From the NCBI GenBank assembly GCA_903931735.1, contig CAIZDL010000060.1:1-35178 (forward strand): a stretch of DNA of 35,178 nucleotides. The letters run 5' to 3'. This document shows, one piece after another, positions 33,294-35,178 of this stretch. The position numbers and the translations under genes are program-made. This DNA is from an uncultured Rhodospirillales bacterium (GTDB taxonomy: Bacteria > Pseudomonadota > Alphaproteobacteria > Azospirillales > Azospirillaceae). Position 1 is the stretch's first letter. Each line of letters opens with the position of its first letter. The notes beneath the pieces were generated by a model, which saw only the letters and a list, made by a program, of their open reading frames with translations, did not search any database and had not been told where the DNA came from.

Positions 33294-35084
33294 ATGACCT
33301 ATTCCGCCCCCATCACCGATATGCGGTTTGTCCTCAACCGGGTGATCGGATTCGACCGCATCGCCGGGCTGCCCGGCTACGAGGATGCCACGCCCGATCT
33401 GGTTGACAGCGTTCTCGAAGAGGCCGGCAAGTTTGCGGCCGAAGTGCTGGCGCCCATCAACGCCACCGGCGACCGCGAGGGCTCCAAGCTGGAAAACGGC
33501 GTCGTCCACCAGCCGGAATGCTTTCGGGCCGCGTATAAGCGCTATGTCGAGGCGGGATGGAACGGCGTGCCCTTCGAGCCCGAATATGGCGGCCAGGGCT
33601 TGCCCTGGGCGCTGGCGTTCGCGGTTCAGGAAATGTGGCAATCGGCCAACATGGCCTTCGGCTTGTGCCCCATGCTCAACCAGGGGGCCGTGGAGCTGTT
33701 GAGCGAGCACGGCAGCCCGGACCAAAAGGAAATGTTCCTCGCCAAATTGATCTCGGGCGAGTGGACCGGCACGATGGACCTGACCGAACCCTCGGCCGGC
33801 TCCGACCTTGGCGCCGTGCGCACCAAAGCTGTTCCCGATGGCGATGTTTACCGCATCTCCGGCACCAAAATTTTTATCACCTACGGCGAGCACGATCAGG
33901 CCGAAAACATTATTCATTTGGTTTTGGCGCGGCTGCCGGGCGCACCGGCCGGGTCGAAAGGCATTGCGCTGTTCATCGCCCCCAAGTTCCTGGTCAACCC
34001 CGACGGCTCGCTTGGCGCCCGCAACGATCTGCTCTGCACCGGGATCGAGCACAAGCTGGGCATCAACGCCAGCCCAACCGCCGTGTTGAGCTATGGCGAT
34101 AACGGGGGGGCCATTGGCTATCTGGTCGGCGAGCCGGGCCGGGGCCTTGAATACATGTTTTCCATGATGAACAACGCCCGGCAATCGGTGGGGCTCCAGG
34201 GGCTCGCGATCGCCGAGCGCGCCTATCAACAAGCCCGCGACTATGCCAAAACCCGGATTCAGGGCAAGGACCTGCGCAGCCCGCGCGGCCCCTCGGTGGC
34301 GATCATCAACCACCCCGACGTTCGGCGCATGTTGCTGACCATGAAGTCGCAGACCGAGGCGGCGCGGATCCTGTGCTATGAGGCCGGCGCCGCCCGCGAT
34401 ATCGCCAAGCGCCACCCCGACAGCGAGGCCCGCGCCGCAGCCCAGCTTCGCATTGAGCTGCTAACCCCGGTGGTTAAATCGTGGGTCACCGATTTGGGCT
34501 GTGAAATCGCCTCGCTTGGGGTGCAAGTCCATGGCGGCATGGGCTTCATTGAAGAGACCGGCGCCGCCCAACACCTGCGCGACGCCCGCATCGCCCCGAT
34601 CTATGAAGGCACCAACGGGATTCAGGCAGCCGACTTGGTGTTCCGCAAGCTGGGCCGCGATCAGGGCGCAGCGGCCCTCGCCTTTATCGCCGAAATGAAG
34701 ACGGTGGCCGCCCACGCCGCCGGCCATCCGGGCGACGACCTCAAAACCATTTCAGACGCGCTTTACGCCGGCACCATCGTGCTGGAACAAGCCACCCTCT
34801 GGATGGTCGAGACCTTGAAGCCCGATGCCGTGGCCGCCGCCGCCGGTGCCGCCAATTATCTGCGCATGTTCGGCTTGGTCACAGGCGGCGCCATGCTCGC
34901 ACGGGCCGCCAGCGCCGCCAGCGACGATCTTCGGCAGCGGGGGGCCGACGTGGACTTTCTAACCGGCAAAATCATCACCGCCCGCTTTTACGCCGAACAA
35001 ATCCTGCCTCAGGCCGCCGGCCTGCTGGTGCCCATCACCCAAGGAGCGGGCACGGTGATGGCACTCACCGACGATCAATTTTAA
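33294..35084 (+). CDS. Acyl-CoA dehydrogenase with C-terminal extension (DmdC-like family)
   Basis: The 596-residue flavoenzyme belongs to the long acyl-CoA dehydrogenases that carry an extra C-terminal domain. Members include 3-methylmercaptopropionyl-CoA dehydrogenase (DmdC) and fatty acyl-CoA dehydrogenases, and the substrate cannot be decided here. The N-terminal part has GLPGYEDATPDLVDSVLEEA; FAD-binding motifs are TMDLTEPSAGSDLGAVRTKA and KIFITYGEHD. The catalytic glutamate is in IAPIYEGTNGIQAADLV, and the region QVHGGMGFIEETGAAQHLRD is typical. The C-terminal domain runs from about 470 to 596. No other gene for an acyl-CoA pathway is nearby. Its stop TAA (35082-35084) lies inside the first unit of a 15-base tandem array. 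Confidence 0.94.
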   Translation: MTYSAPITDMRFVLNRVIGFDRIAGLPGYEDATPDLVDSVLEEAGKFAAEVLAPINATGDREGSKLENGVVHQPECFRAAYKRYVEAGWNGVPFEPEYGGQGLPWALAFAVQEMWQSANMAFGLCPMLNQGAVELLSEHGSPDQKEMFLAKLISGEWTGTMDLTEPSAGSDLGAVRTKAVPDGDVYRISGTKIFITYGEHDQAENIIHLVLARLPGAPAGSKGIALFIAPKFLVNPDGSLGARNDLLCTGIEHKLGINASPTAVLSYGDNGGAIGYLVGEPGRGLEYMFSMMNNARQSVGLQGLAIAERAYQQARDYAKTRIQGKDLRSPRGPSVAIINHPDVRRMLLTMKSQTEAARILCYEAGAARDIAKRHPDSEARAAAQLRIELLTPVVKSWVTDLGCEIASLGVQVHGGMGFIEETGAAQHLRDARIAPIYEGTNGIQAADLVFRKLGRDQGAAALAFIAEMKTVAAHAAGHPGDDLKTISDALYAGTIVLEQATLWMVETLKPDAVAAAAGAANYLRMFGLVTGGAMLARAASAASDDLRQRGADVDFLTGKIITARFYAEQILPQAAGLLVPITQGAGTVMALTDDQF

Positions 35085-35178
35085 CGGGGCCAGTTTTAAC
35101 GGGGCCAGTTTTAACGGGGCCAGTTTTAACGGGGCCAGTTTTAACGGGGCCAGTTTTAACGGGGCCAGTTTTAACGGG
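35079..35178 (+). repeat. Perfect 15-base tandem array running off the window end
   Basis: The unit TTTTAACGGGGCCAG occurs six times without change (35079-35168) and a seventh is cut by the window edge after ten bases. Unit one supplies the final Phe and the stop TAA of the acyl-CoA dehydrogenase; because 15 is a multiple of three, each later unit has the same TAA in that frame. In another frame it encodes the repeat ASFNG, close to the pentapeptide-repeat consensus. Confidence 0.97.

Overview
The window is a GC-rich chromosomal segment that reads as an alphaproteobacterium, probably of the Rhodospirillales type. The support is a GcrA cell-cycle regulator gene, a three-gene petABC cytochrome bc1 operon with a Rieske Tat signal, a DUF484 gene next to priA, a COQ10/RatA-type START protein, and proteins whose closest recognisable style is alphaproteobacterial. 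The species cannot be named from the sequence alone. Almost all genes are core metabolism or housekeeping. No rRNA, tRNA, CRISPR array, integrase or transposase was seen.

Layout. 1-5.2 kb: tail of a peptidoglycan-binding protein, DUF484, a transaldolase-like fructose-6-phosphate aldolase, PriA helicase, an exported phytochelatin-synthase-like protease and a small unknown protein. 5.4-9.8 kb: an Aas-like acyltransferase/acyl-ACP synthetase, a CBS-pair protein, proline iminopeptidase and TrmL. 9.8-14 kb: petABC, strong terminators, inorganic pyrophosphatase and a COQ10/RatA START protein. 14.2-17.7 kb: a partner-switching signalling operon (Cache-PP2C phosphatase, RsbW-like kinase, STAS antagonist, DUF4337 membrane protein). 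17.7-22.5 kb: an unknown protein overlapping the DUF4337 gene tail to tail, a DUF4743/Nudix hydrolase, GluQ, an ECF sigma factor with its membrane anti-sigma factor, and a small unknown protein. 22.6-28 kb: gcrA, a 747-base leader or intergenic region, then ilvB, two unknown genes, ilvH and ilvC. 28-35.2 kb: an exported unknown protein, a large hybrid histidine kinase with two receiver domains and an HPt domain, a small protein and an acyl-CoA dehydrogenase.

Two things stand out. First, a pair of lower-GC unknown genes sits between ilvB and ilvH, an operon that is normally contiguous, and is joined to its neighbours by overlapping start and stop codons. Second, three tracts with 15-base periodicity lie at gene edges (17729-17773, 20430-20474, and 35079 to the window end). 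Each reads in one frame as pentapeptide-repeat-like units, A-x-[L/F]-x-G or a degenerate version of it. The last is a perfect array whose first unit contains the stop codon of the acyl-CoA dehydrogenase. The leader before ilvB can also form competing hairpins like those of an attenuator.
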